Source of the DNA: Erodium maritimum
Taxonomy: Eukaryota > Streptophyta > Magnoliopsida > Geraniales > Geraniaceae
Length of the DNA stretch: 64,000 bases
NCBI GenBank assembly: GCA_963921825.1
Contig: OY997591.1
Location: 51,915,825 to 51,979,824, forward strand
Direction: 5' to 3'
Shown here: piece by piece, positions 33,264 through 44,259 of the stretch
Position numbering within the stretch: the first letter of the stretch is position 1
Layout of the letters: every line of letters starts with the position of its first letter
Translations under genes and position numbers: made by a program
The notes under the pieces: model-generated
Database searches by the model: none
Told to the model about the DNA's origin: nothing
The model's input: the letters and a program-made list of their open reading frames with translations, nothing else

Positions 33264-36200
33264 TGTAAAACCCGTTTTTTTAAGAAAAAGGGGTTTTCTT
33301 TTGTAATTAGAATCGTCGTGTTAGGTTTGCGCAATAAGTGGTGTTGTAAAAAAAAAAATTGACTTGGGCTGGACCGGACTGACCCGGCCCGAGTCAGAAC
33401 CGGCCCAAGTGCTGACCCGGCCCAAGCCCGGGCTATATAAGCCGAAAATAGGGTTTGGCTGCCCCATTTTCCTCCCTTCTTCTTCGCAGCCCCCACGCCG
33501 ACCTCCCTCCTCTGGCCCCACGACCACGCCGCCCTCGCCGGCGACACCTCCGGCCAGCTACTCCCACCCTCGTCCCCACGCGTCTCCGACCTCCCAACCC
33601 CGTCCTCCCTCACTCCTTCCTCTCCGTCTTCTTCGAACCCCGTCCGACCTCCTCCCTCACCTCTCGGCCGTCTCCGTCCAGCCACGGCGCCACCGCTCCC
33701 GAGTCCGGCCACCGAGCCCCTCCTCGTCTCCGTCCAGCCACCGCGCCACCGCTCCCGAGTCCGGCCACCGAGCCCCTCCTCGTCTCCGTCCAGCCACCGC
33801 GCCACCACCAAGCCCGTCTCTTCCTCTCCCTCGATCGTCCACGCCGGTGCTGCCCCGCCACCGGAAGGACTTGCAGAACCGGGAGCACCGTAGCTCCGTC
33901 GAGACCCCACCGTCCGTCCAGACCTGACACGGGCGCGAAGTCGCCGTGTCCCGACGAATTCGGCCACGCCACCGTCCCTTTCTCTACGGTTAGGCCCCGG
34001 CCGACACCGCCCTCGCCGGCGGCCGACCGGTTCGAAACCGAACCCTTTTTTTTCCCGTTTTCTTTTTTTGTTGAATATGGGTTTTGTTGGAACAAATCCT
34101 TGTATCAATTGGGTTGTTCGAAACGGACTTGAACCGAGAAACTTGTTAAAAGAAAATTAATCATTAAACGAGTTTGGATTTAAAAGATTAATTTTGTGTT
34201 TTGGGACTGAAAACGTGGATTTGTGGGTTGGATTGAAATGGAATCAAAATCAAGAATTTGAAAAGAAAAGGGTATTAAATTGAAAAATCAGTCTTAAGAA
34301 AAAGGAAAAGAAAACAGTTTAAATGGAAAAGATCGGGTTGTAAAATGGTGTAAATCGGAAATTGTAAAGAAGAACGACAAAGTATAAGATATCGTTATTT
34401 TTGTTTCTTACGTTTTTCGAATCTGTTTAAATGTGAACAAAAAGGGGTTAAGTTGAGTTTTACATTGAAAATCAGATTCGAAACAAAGTTCGATTTCGCT
34501 GTTCGAACGTAAAATGGTTATCGTTAAAACTAGGTCGGGTTAAGTTTAGCGGGTTTTAAAACGAAAGTCGATTGTTAAGATTAGACTCGAGTTCAGATTA
34601 AATCGAAAAGGGGAAACGAAGCCGATCGACTTTATATGGGTCTTGGACCAAATTATCGACCTTGGAAACGAGCAGAAGGAAATCGTTTGTTTTGAAATCA
34701 AAGTCGGAATTAATTAAAGCAAGGAGTTTCAAAGGCGGGTTAAGATAAAAAGGGGTTTTTAACTGGGCTTAGATCAAATCTGAGTTCGGGCACGGGTGCT
34801 CGAACCCGATCCGTCGTAACCCTACTGTTAGCCCGCTCGAGTATAAACGACAACTGTCGAATTTAAACTGGACAATTCGTAGCCGTTAACTTAACGGCGG
34901 AACCGTTATTAATTTGGGCGTTGAGTTATTTAATGTCGGCATGTTCGTACTAGTTTAAAAGTGAGTTAAATCTGTGTTCTTTTAGATCGTGCTGCGGACC
35001 GAGGCAAAGGGAGGCTCGGCGAGTGACTGCGATCATCTCGGGTTTAGTGGAGCGCTTTTGGAGTTGTTTACGAGGTAGGGAAAAGTAGCCGGATCTCGGC
35101 CCTGACTAGGGAAAGTTAACAGTAGAAATGCATGTGACACTGGGGTGTCGTGGGTTGAGTAGGTTAGCAAATATTAGAATTGCATGATACGGGATTGTAG
35201 CGTTTAAGAGAAAAGCATGTGACACTTAGTAGTGTCGTAGGAACAGAGAACTTAGCGTTAATTGTTTTACTGGAGGCATATGACCATGCCCGGAGGTTGT
35301 TTGTGAAACTAGCGATCTTAGGACTGTTGGAGGCATCGTTTATGCCGGAGGTTGTTCCGTGTTATTTGTTATTGAGTTTGGGTGGCCTTGAGAGCCCGTG
35401 TATTTAATTTGGCGTCTTGGGTGGCCTTGAGAGCCCGTGTGTTTAAATTGGTGTCTTGGGTGGCCATGAGTGCCCGTGTCTTACTGTCGGTGTTTTGAGT
35501 GGCAGTGAGTGTCTGTGGGGTTGTTAAACCCGAGTCTTGACCGTTGGTGTGTCTTGAGTGGCAGTGAGTGTCTGTGGGGTTGTTGAACCCGAGTCTTGAC
35601 CGTTGGTGTGTCTTGAGTGGCAGTGAGTGCCCGTGGGGTTGTTGAACCCGAGTCTTGACTATTGAGGTGTCTTGAGTGGCCTTGAGTGCCTGTGTGATTG
35701 AATTTTGATTGTGATTGTGATTGCGGATCCCGGTAGGTTGCAAGCACTCTTTGGCTGGCCTGACCAAATTTGAGTATCAACGGGTTGCAAGCACTCTTTG
35801 GCTGGCCTGACATAGTTTGAGTAACACAGGTTGCAAGCACTCTTTGGCTGGCCTGGTCCGAGTTTGAGTATCACAGGTTGTAAGCATTCTTTGGCTAGCC
35901 TGATCCTTGTTCGTGTGAGTGAGAGAGGTTACTGAGCAGCTGGTATGCGATCCTTTGTGATTTTGTTTGGTGTGCGATCCCTTGTGATCTGTTTGGTGTT
36001 GTGTGGTTGTCGTTTGAGTCCTTGGGAGAGGTCGTCAATTGTTGTGTCGGGTCTGCTTACGTGGTTGAGTGTTGAGTCGTTCGAGGAAGGTCACCGTGGG
36101 AGTTTGTCAGTCGGAATACTTGAGTTGGGGGCGGTGATCCCCGGAGTTGGGTCTGTTGTGGGTGTTATAGGCTTTGTCTGCTAATTATGCCGTAGTCAGT

Positions 36201-36509
36201 CTGTTATCCGTGGTGGTGAGCGAACGCTCACCCCTAGCTGCTTTTCCTACAGGTACTGTTCGTGGGACAGACTAGGTGAGCTCTCGAAGCTTGTGGAGCT
36301 AGGAGCGGAGTCCGGGTTTTGTCTTTTGAGTCTAGTGACGGATACCGTGTACTTTTGTCCACTTGTTGGGACGTTTTTGTATTGTAAATACTACCATTAT
36401 TTTGGAAAATAAGTGGAATTGTCAAAGCTTTATTCAAACAGGTTTTAAGTATTCATGTTTTAAAAATGTTCGCGTCCCGAGATCGGTTTACTGAAATTGG
36501 GGCGTGACA
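33264..36509 (+). mobile_element. Solo LTR, Ty3/gypsy, 3246 bp
   Basis: Starts TGTAAAACCCG and ends GGGGCGTGACA, with perfect 5-bp duplications TGTTA at 33259-33263 and 36510-36514. A TATATAA box at 33434-33440 in GGGCTATATAAGCC predicts transcription start near 33465, so U3 would be only about 200 bp. A GC-rich CT leader follows, with a 57-bp unit repeated about 2.3 times at about 33678-33810. Repeats of the TTGGGTGGCC..GAG type run over 35380-35690, and TTGCAAGCACTCTTTGGCTGG units over 35735-35900. The conserved hairpin GGTGAGCG-AA-CGCTCACC is at 36215-36232. Long frames on both strands here are low-complexity artefacts. Confidence 0.93.
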
Positions 36510-36581
36510 TGTTAGTTGCAGTATTTGAAGCATTTGTTGCTCATTTGTTGACAATTTGTTTGTTTTGGGGATTATTGTTTA

Positions 36582-37275
36582 GGGAAAATTTCATTTTAAT
36601 ACCCCAGCAAACTTTTATTTGAGGTTTAACACCCTAGCTTGTTTTTTTTTTTGCATTTTAATACCCTGACAAACTATTATTTTCAGTTTCATACCCAATC
36701 GTTAAATTTCCATCCAGAATGGATGGAAAATGACAGAGGGGTTTCTAGTTACAAGTTGTAACTTCAAGGTATGCATTAATAGTTTTTGAACTTCAGGGTA
36801 ATCATCAGTTAAACGTGCCAACTTCAGGGTATGTATTTGTAGTTTACTCAAATTATTATTCATAAATATGTGAAGTATATAAAATATTAATAATAAAAAA
36901 ATCTGATTTTTGTTCAAATGTATAAATTTGATTTTTTGAATTATATAAAAATATTATTTTTAAAATATATAAAAACCGATTTTTTGAATTGTATAAAAAT
37001 ATGATTTTTGAAATATATAAAAATTGATATTTTAAATGTATAAAAACTGATTTTTTTTAAATATTTTTTGAAATAAAATCTAATTTTTTGAAATATAAAA
37101 AAACTGATTTTTTGTGGTAGGTTTTGAAAATTTGATTAGTCTCAAGGGGCATTTTGGACTTATCATCCATTTTGGATGGAAAGTTAACGGTTGGGTATGA
37201 AACTGAAAATAATAGTTTGTCAGGGTATTAAAATGCAAAAAAAAGTTTGCTAGGGTACCAAAATGAAAATTTCCC
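36582..37275. mobile_element. Mutator-type MITE (694 bp) with 9-bp target duplication
   Basis: Long imperfect terminal inverted repeats of about 130-150 bp start GGGAAAATTTCATTTTAATACC on the left and mirror GGTACCAAAATGAAAATTTCCC on the right. The flanks are identical 9-mers TATTGTTTA (36573-36581 and 37276-37284), the Mutator signature. The interior (36850-37110) is nearly pure A/T with recurring AAAAACTGATTTTTT-like phrases. No protein is encoded. Confidence 0.9.
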
Positions 37276-37284
37276 TATTGTTTA

Positions 37285-37766
37285 TTGGTATCTATTGTAA
37301 TCCTCATTGTATTGTTCAACTTTTTGTAGATAGAAATTGTTTTTTTGCTCCCCCTTTTCAATCTCTGAAAAGGCCATTTATAATATTGTTATGCTGATAA
37401 AAAATAATGAATAACCGATGGGAAATTTGTTAACAATGTGAGATATCCCTTCCTATCCTCAAGGTCACTCGTGAACGGATTAAAAAAAATTTATCTCTAT
37501 GATATCTTGGCATTTTTTTCCAAAATATATAGCCTCGTCACTACTTTATTATAGACATGTGTTCCTAATTAGAGTACTTATAGTAACTAGTAAATTGGCG
37601 ATGATAATTTTGAGTCATCTTTTGATGTCGACGTCAAATTGTTTTACAAGAGGACGACATCGAGCCCATTGTTGACGTAGAACTCGGCGTCGCGGTGCGG
37701 TGTTAGTGATGTCACCCGATGGACAATCAATGGTTTCTTGACACATGCAAAATCAAGTTTGTAACA
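37285..37766. other. Spacer between two Mutator-type elements
   Basis: AT-rich except for a short GC-richer patch at about 37625-37730. I see no gene or repeat structure. Confidence 0.5.
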
Positions 37767-37775
37767 TATTTTATT

Positions 37776-39516
37776 GGTTAAACTTCATCTCACTACCCTA
37801 AAAATACTTGGGTTTCACCTCACTACCCTAACCAAACTTTGTTGCACCTCACTACCCTAACGAAACTTTTAGTGTCAATTTAATACCTAGCGTCAATTTT
37901 CCATTTTTTTTAAAATGACAACACTACCCCTATCAAAAATAATAAAAATCAAAACATAAAACAAAAGATTCACACTCTCACAACTCTCTCACGAACTCTC
38001 TCACAAAACATTCATCTTTACCCGTTGCATGTTCATCTTCATCAAACTCTCTCATATTTGTTCATCTTCATCTCTACGAGAACTAGTCGGAGAAAGTGTA
38101 GATCTAGAATCTCGGAGAGGGTTTAAAGGTTGAATCAGGGTTTGGAAGGAAGGCTCGAACCCAACTGTTCGCGATGTTGGTCTGGTGGTGTACTGGTGTT
38201 TGTTGTTGGAATTAATTTTATGGTTCATGTTGAGGAGTTTAAGAAGTTGAATCGAAACCATTTGGGGTTTAATCGAAACCCCGTGACTTCTCCTTCTTCA
38301 AATTGAAACCATTTGGGGTTTAATCAATTTTACAGTTGGATTTTGGGTTTGAATCTAGGTTGGTTTGTTTTGTTTGATTTTCTTGGATTTGTTTTGATTT
38401 GGGGTTTTCTGGGATTTTATTATGGGTAGAACTCGTTTTCTGGGAACTTGTTCTGGGTATTCTTCAGTTGCTGAATCAAATGATATATTTACTAGTTCTC
38501 ACTAACCACACTTACCAGATTGATTATGGATTAATCATGCCAAAGGTCTCAAATACTAGGCTTGAATCTGAATTGCTGCTACAACTTGTATCCTGGTTCT
38601 CACAAAAGGCAAAGAAGATATGATTGTTGAAAATAAACCATTTTTTAAGAAAAAAACTAATTTGTAAAATGAAGCTGATTTTGAAAAATGAAATTAATTT
38701 TTTTAAATAAACATGATGTGTATGAAATAAACATGATGGACTGATTTTTTTTAATAAAAACTAATTTTTCAAAATCAAAGTTAATTTTCTGAAAATAAAC
38801 TATGACTTTATAATATAAAATTTGTTTTTCTAATAAAACTGATATTTTTGAAATAAAACTGATTTTTTTAAATACAAAATTGAATTTTTAAATAAACTTT
38901 TATTTTTTAAAATAAAATTGATTTTTAAAAATTAAACACTGATTTTTTTAAGAAAAACTATTTTTTATAAAATAAAATTGTTTTAAAAAAAACTGATTTT
39001 TTGAAAATAAAATCTATTTTTTAAAATAAAATAAAAATTTTAAAAAAAATAAAATCTGATTTTAAAAAATAAAAACTAATTTTTTAAAATAAAATATGAT
39101 TTTTAAAAATAAAAGCTATTTAAAAAAAATGATTTTTAAAAATAAAAACTAAAATTTAAAAATAAAATCTGATTTTTTAAATAAAATATTAATTTTAAAA
39201 ATAAAAACTAATTTAAAAAATAAAATATGATTCTTTTTAAGAATAAACTGATTTTTAAAAATAAAAAACTGATTTATGTAAAATAAATAAATAAAAAGAA
39301 TTTTTGAAAACCAATGGCATGCTTTTGAAAATTTGAGTGTTGGTGAGGGGTATTTTGCACTTTTTACCATTTTCCATCCAAAAATGGATGTCAAGTTGAC
39401 GTCGGGTATGAAAGTGCAACTAAAAGTTTCGTTGGGGTAGTGAGGTGCAACAAAGTTTGGTTAGGGTAGTGAGACGAAACACACGTATTTTTAGGGTAGT
39501 GAGGTGAAGTTTACCC
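37776..39516. mobile_element. Mutator-type non-autonomous element (1741 bp)
   Basis: Terminal inverted repeats of roughly 140 bp begin GGTTAAACTTCATCTCACTACCC and end in the complement (GGGTAGTGAGGTGAAGTTTACCC). Flanks are TATTTTATT (37767-37775) and TTTTTTATT (39517-39525), a 9-bp duplication with one mismatch. From about 38640 to 39300 it is an A/T array of AAAATAAAACTGATTTTTT-like phrases. The segment 37960-38630 has ordinary composition and may be captured DNA, but I recognise no protein. Confidence 0.85.
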
Positions 39517-39671
39517 TTTTTTATTAATTAAAGTTCTAGTAATCCAAAATTTACCCCTTTATATACCAAACACGTTCAGTTATATTCTCACACATTCCAT
39601 CTTCTCCCACACAAATCATTCTTCCTTCTTCCACTATCCAAAATTTGAAACTTCTTCTCCTACCCAAACCA
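39517..39671 (+). promoter_or_regulatory. Promoter and leader of the Harbinger remnant
   Basis: TTTATATACCAAAC at about 39558 looks like a TATA box. A C/T-rich leader of about 90 bp leads to ATG 39672. Confidence 0.45.
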
Positions 39672-40495
39672 ATGGATCATGAAAATTATGAGCACATGAT
39701 GAAGCAAATTGAACAAATATACCATTGTAGGAGGACAAAGATGATGTCGGATGTTAACAAGGGGTTATGAGCATTGAGGGAAATCGTAATGTCCAGAAAA
39801 GTATCGTTGTGAAGTCAACGCAAGAGGAGGTACCTGGACCGAAGTCGGGTAGATGTCGTGAACCATTGATGAAAGATTACTTATTTAGTATTTGCTTCGG
39901 ATGGACCAAGATCTTTTTCTTCACATATAGGTGCAATGGTGGAGTAGGACGACTACCTCATTCAAAAGGTCGATACTTGAGGACATTTGGGATTCACTCC
40001 CCACATAATAATTCCATGATTGTCCTAAGGATTCTAATTTATGGTTACTCCGTTGATTCTTACATGAAGCACTACGAGTGAGTGCATACCTCATCATGGC
40101 ATGCCTATAAAGCTTTTGTTGGGGGCGTGATCATCAAGTTCGGACAAGAGTATCTAAGGCAGCCGAATTTAGACGACATGGCACATTTATTGCGTATCGA
40201 CAAGAGACGGGGACTCCCGAACATGATTTGAGGCTTATTATACGACATTCATTGGCAATAGAATGAATGCCTCTCTTCACGGAAACAATAAATCTCATGG
40301 GGAGATCATGGTAATGTCATAGCAATCATGCTGGAAGTTGTTGCCTCAAACGACCTGTGGATTTTACATGGCTTTTTTCGTGTCTTCCGGGTCAAACAAT
40401 GATATTGTTGCACTCAATGGCTTATACTTGTTCACCAAAGTGTTGCGAGCAGAACAACCAAATATGTAGTACCAGGTAAACGATATTCACAAAAA
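39672..40495 (+). pseudogene. PIF/Harbinger-type transposase remnant
   Basis: Pieces in different frames follow the order of plant Harbinger (DDE) transposases. They are MDHENYEHMMKQIEQIY (start), REPLMKDYLF, NSMIVLRILIYGYSVDSYMKHYE, EYLRQPNLDDMAHLLRIDKRRGLPNM, then IMLEVVASNDLWILHGFF and a region corresponding to SGSNNDI. The enzyme would cut DNA at target-specific sites together with a Myb-like partner. Stops (for example TGA after the NKGL segment at about 39768) and several frameshifts kill it. The Asp-containing IDCMHW region survives only in part. No terminal repeats were found. Confidence 0.75.
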
Positions 40496-40507
40496 CTATA
40501 TTTAGCA

Positions 40508-41690
40508 CTTTTTTTTATAAGCTCGAAAATTTTATTAATAAGACCGAATCCAGAATATGAGTCGGAATGCCCTGATTCAAGTAGAAGCAGGGTACAAAAG
40601 GTCAGAAGACCAGAAACACGCTTACAAAGGAATTCTGCTAAGGGGAGAACAAGTATAAGGATAGACCTTAACCCCAAAAACAGATAAAACCAATCAGAAT
40701 AAACAAAAACTAAAGTGTCGCTTTCTGTAGAGCCTTATGAGACGACATCCACAAGGTCGAAATAGGAGGCGCTGCCTTGATAGTACGTTCCCGAGTCAAA
40801 GATCGAGTTCTCGAACGAGTAACAACAGTATAGGTAGAAGGTCGACTTTGTCGAGGTTGAAGGAGGGCATCCTTCCATGGACTACTCTCTTTCTCCCCCG
40901 TTTCCACCGAAACCTCCAAAACGCCGATATCTGAAACCGGGACTATCAAACCTGTAGTCGCACCATCCAAAGACCCATCCTTAATTAGGCCTGACATAGC
41001 AAGGTCTCCCGCTTGACTTTTGGCCGAAGCTGCATTTTCAGACAAGCTTATTGGGTCAGAAACTTACAAGACTGATCAACTAAGTCCACAATCTGAGCAC
41101 GAGCTTCTGTCGAGCCCGATGCCTGAGTTTCAGAACCTGAATCACGGAGGATCTGCATACGAATCTCCTCAGTCAGCCAATCAGTCACCATCGTCGATCT
41201 CTAACCACTGGTGAACAAGAGCTCCAACAGCTTCCCATCCTCCAACTTGGCCTTCTGTGATGACAATGATTCTGGACTTCCACCAGAAATACCCTGTTTA
41301 GCTTGAGGTTCCATGGTAGAACTGATCATAGTCTGTTTTGAAACTGAATACCCTTTAATCGGAAATGGCACCTTTTCCGGTCGGGCTAAAGCTACGAAGA
41401 GAATGTAACCATTTTATTTGAAACCGTTTTAAACCTCGATGGCCTTTTGAGCTACAGACGACGATAGGAAATCCACGAAACCAAAACATCGTCTCTTCTT
41501 ATCCGGTCTTTTAATCGCAATGGCCGATTGAATTTCTCCAAATTTTCCTACCGTTTTGACATCATAGGAGTGGACCTAGAGGTTTTCCCTCCACGGTGAC
41601 CACATAAGGTTCATAGAAGTAGGTTGTTTGTTTGCTCCCAGATTTTGTGATCTCCAACCAATTAGTTTGGATTTTTCTTCACTTTACACC
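40508..41690 (-). pseudogene. LINE fragment: RRM-type ORF1 joined to a LINE 3' end
   Basis: On the minus strand, 41350-41640 encodes an RNA-recognition-motif-like block with VGKFGEIQSAIAIKR and RCFGFVDFLSSSVAQKAIE, the second fitting the RNP1 consensus. Two stops follow. Further down, a Ser/Thr-rich frame (40710-41045) ends LQKATL. The last 200 bp end in TTATTAATAAAATTTTCGAG and a short A-run at 40508, as LINE tails do. Plant L1 ORF1 proteins commonly carry an RRM. Endonuclease and reverse transcriptase are absent, so most of the element has been deleted. An alternative is a host RRM-gene fragment. Confidence 0.6.
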
Positions 41691-41804
41691 TTAAATATTT
41701 ACGGGCGTAAGTCTCATTCCTCTTGATGCTAGCTTAACTTGATTTCGATTTAAAATTTTGGTTAGTGGATCCATAACTTACCCTTTCTTCCTAAAAAAAA
41801 TAAA

Positions 41805-42335
41805 CAAAGATGGCTCTCGGTTGATGTATATGTCGAATCTTATCATTATACATCAAGCTTTATATTTTGGTATTTGTTGATTTATTGTCACAAAGCACAC
41901 AAATTCTTGTCTTAGGCTTCGTCCATTCAAGTTCATCCTCTAAGAAGTTTTATGGCCACTTAGCTTCTTCATCAATTTTATCTAATGTTATCAACTCTTA
42001 TTCCACGGTCGACTTTGTTATTACTTGTTTGTCTTTTGGATAGAAATCATTTTATGCTAGCATGAAGATGTATCTGTTTGTGGCTTTGGAATCCTTAATA
42101 TCATATATCCAACTAACATTAGTGTACCCTTCCAATACATCAAGTTCTCTTGTCGAGTATAACGTAAGTACGTAAGTATTCTCACAATAGCCTTCTAATG
42201 TTCCTTCCCTAGATTTCTTGTGAATCTACTCAATGTGCTTGTTATAAATCCAATATTAGGTCTAATAATATCCATGAGATACATGATATTTCCTATATTC
42301 CAAGCATATTTCACTTGGTATGCGCTTGCGTCCCT
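41805..42335 (-). pseudogene. Ty1/Copia pol fragment (end of RT and RNase H)
   Basis: On the minus strand the order is QVKYAWNIGNIMYLMDIIRP, then REHWKAIVRILTYL, then LEGYTNVSWIYDIKDSKAT and RYIFMLA, then KSTVE and LDKIDEEAKWP, then CVLCDNKST and YNDKIRHI. This matches the C-terminal part of Copia polyproteins, including the GYSDADW-like RNase H segment with its Asp replaced by Asn. Stops and frame breaks are present, and no LTRs are attached. Confidence 0.8.
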
Positions 42336-42920
42336 ATTCTTAGAAGAATGTTGGTATATGTTTATTGGTGTTATGACTTGACTAGTATATCACTATTTGG
42401 CCTTCTCCTCTCCTATCTTATATCCTTGTTTTTTTTTTTATATATATTTTCGAATATTAATACACTTGATTAGATTTTTCTATTTTCTTTTAGACAACAC
42501 ATATTTTCTCATCTATGAATTACTTTTGTACATAATGTTTACTCAAGGGATCATATATATTAAACATCTTCATTCTCTTACATCATCACTTTTTGTTCAT
42601 TCATTATAATATTGTCGCTCTCAATCCACCCCCTTAAGCAATTATGGGGTTCAAAAATGCTTGCATATAAATGTACGAAATGAATGGTACATTGGCTTGG
42701 AAGGTGAGGTTAAGAAACAATTATAGGATCAAATAGATGTCTATGTAATAATTACAAGATATGATTAGTTTGGCTCAAACATTTCAAAGATGGTCTATGG
42801 TCATTTCCTTAACTTGATTTTCTATGTTGCATCGACAAGACTTGTTTTTAGTTCTAGACTTAATTATTTTAACTTTGGTATGCGCTATATTTTTAATACC
42901 GAGCTATCTTTCCAAAGTAA
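42336..42920. other. AT-rich spacer left of the LINE
   Basis: No gene or structured repeat is recognised. A T-run and TATATATATT stretch lie around 42430-42450. Confidence 0.5.
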
Positions 42921-43118
42921 CCTCTTGCTGCAAAATTTTGCAGGGTAACTCTTGGGCTTTTGTTGTTGGAGGTGAAACTGAAGAGTAGTTGTTGTTGGGT
43001 TTGGATGTTGAACCTTTTGTTGCTGAAGTTTTTTCTAGAAGAGCTGGTGTGCAGCTCTGTCTCACTAAGTTTGGAGTGTTGGATCATTTTCTAGCCGGGA
43101 TTACTTGGGTACAAGGGT
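42921..43118 (+). repeat. 198-bp block also present at 50192-50390
   Basis: From CCTCTTGCTGCA to GGGTACAAGGGT the sequence is about 94% identical, by eye, to 50192-50390 in the LINE 3' region. It immediately precedes the LINE coding homology. Confidence 0.85.
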
Positions 43119-44259
43119 ATTTCAAGTTTATCAATGCTTGGATCCACCACCCTCTTTTCCTCTCTCAGTCCAAGCTTTTTTGGGACAGTTTACAACCTAC
43201 TGGATCTCCCTCCTATATTCTCTGGTTCAAATTAAAGTCATTAAAGGCTTTCTACAGAACTTGGAATCTTGAAGTGTTTGGTAGGGTTGATAGAGATATT
43301 GAGGCTCTAATAGTGAAGATCAAAGTTTTGGACATCATTGTTGAGAACAGGAGTCTAGAGCCACAAGAGTTGTCTCACAGAGCTTTGCTTCAAGCACAGT
43401 TAATACAAAAACTGAAGTTACAAGCTAAGATGTGGTGTCAAAAAGCTAGACAAAAATGGTCTAAGGAGGGTGATCATTGTACAAAGTATTTTCATCTTAT
43501 TGCTAATTTTAATGGGGTTAGAAAGAAGTTGACTCATTTGAATGTGGGAGGCTTACTCATTTCCAATCCCTTAGAGATCATGGTCTTGGCTAAAAAACAC
43601 TTTGAGGAAAGGTTCTTGGAGAATTCATCTATTTGCATTGATTTATCTTCCTTGCCTTTTACAACTCTGCCATCCACTCAAACCCAAGGACTAGAGGTAA
43701 ACTTCAATGAAGTGGAGGTGTTCAATGCTATCAAATCTTGCAATGGTGAGAAAGCCCCTGGCCCTAATGGGTATACTATGAAATTTCATCAAACATGCTA
43801 GGATTTTACCAAACTGGATATCATGGCTTGTCTGCATCATTTTTTCTTGGGTGGTTCTTTGGGAAAAGGCTTAAATTCCTCCTTTATAACACTTATCCCT
43901 AAAGTTACCTCCCCCTAATGTTTTGAGGACTATAGACCAATTAGCCTCATTAACAGCATCTACAAGATCATCTCTAAAGTCTTGGCCACAAGGTTGAAGA
44001 GGGTTATGAATTATTTGGTTCATGATGTTCAGTCAGGCTTTATTTCTGGGAGACAGTTATTGGATGGTGTTTTAATTGCATCTGAGTTATTGCATTCCAT
44101 CAAGAGATCAAGGCAGGAAGTTACTATTTTCAAGGTGGACTTTGAGAAAGCATATGATCACATCAATTGGGGAGCTCTCCTTAATATTCTAAAACTAATG
44201 GGTTTTGGTCATTCTTGGATATCTTGGATTCAAGTTTGTATAAGAGCTTGGTCTTCTGT
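43112..44259 (+). pseudogene. L1-type LINE ORF2, reverse transcriptase N-terminal half
   Basis: Begins inside ORF2 after the endonuclease: FKFINAWIHHPLFL, LKSLKAFYRTWNLEVFG, WCQKARQKWSKEGDHCTKYFH, then the RT finger/palm motifs GEKAPGPNGYTMKF, DYRPISLINSIYKIISK, GFISGRQLLDGVLIASELLHS and KVDFEKAYDHINW. Breaks: a TAG at 43799-43801 and a frameshift around 43910. Coding sequence stops abruptly at IRAWSSV (44259), where a gypsy LTR begins. The YADD catalytic box lies in the missing part. Confidence 0.9.

Noticed and set aside
33248-34108. Open frame of 286 codons on the minus strand, overlapping others of 161-225 codons on both strands
   Set aside because: All lie in the GC-rich CT leader of the solo LTR, are Arg/Gly/Pro/Ser-biased, overlap in several frames and show no domain. 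They result from low stop-codon density and a 57-bp tandem repeat.
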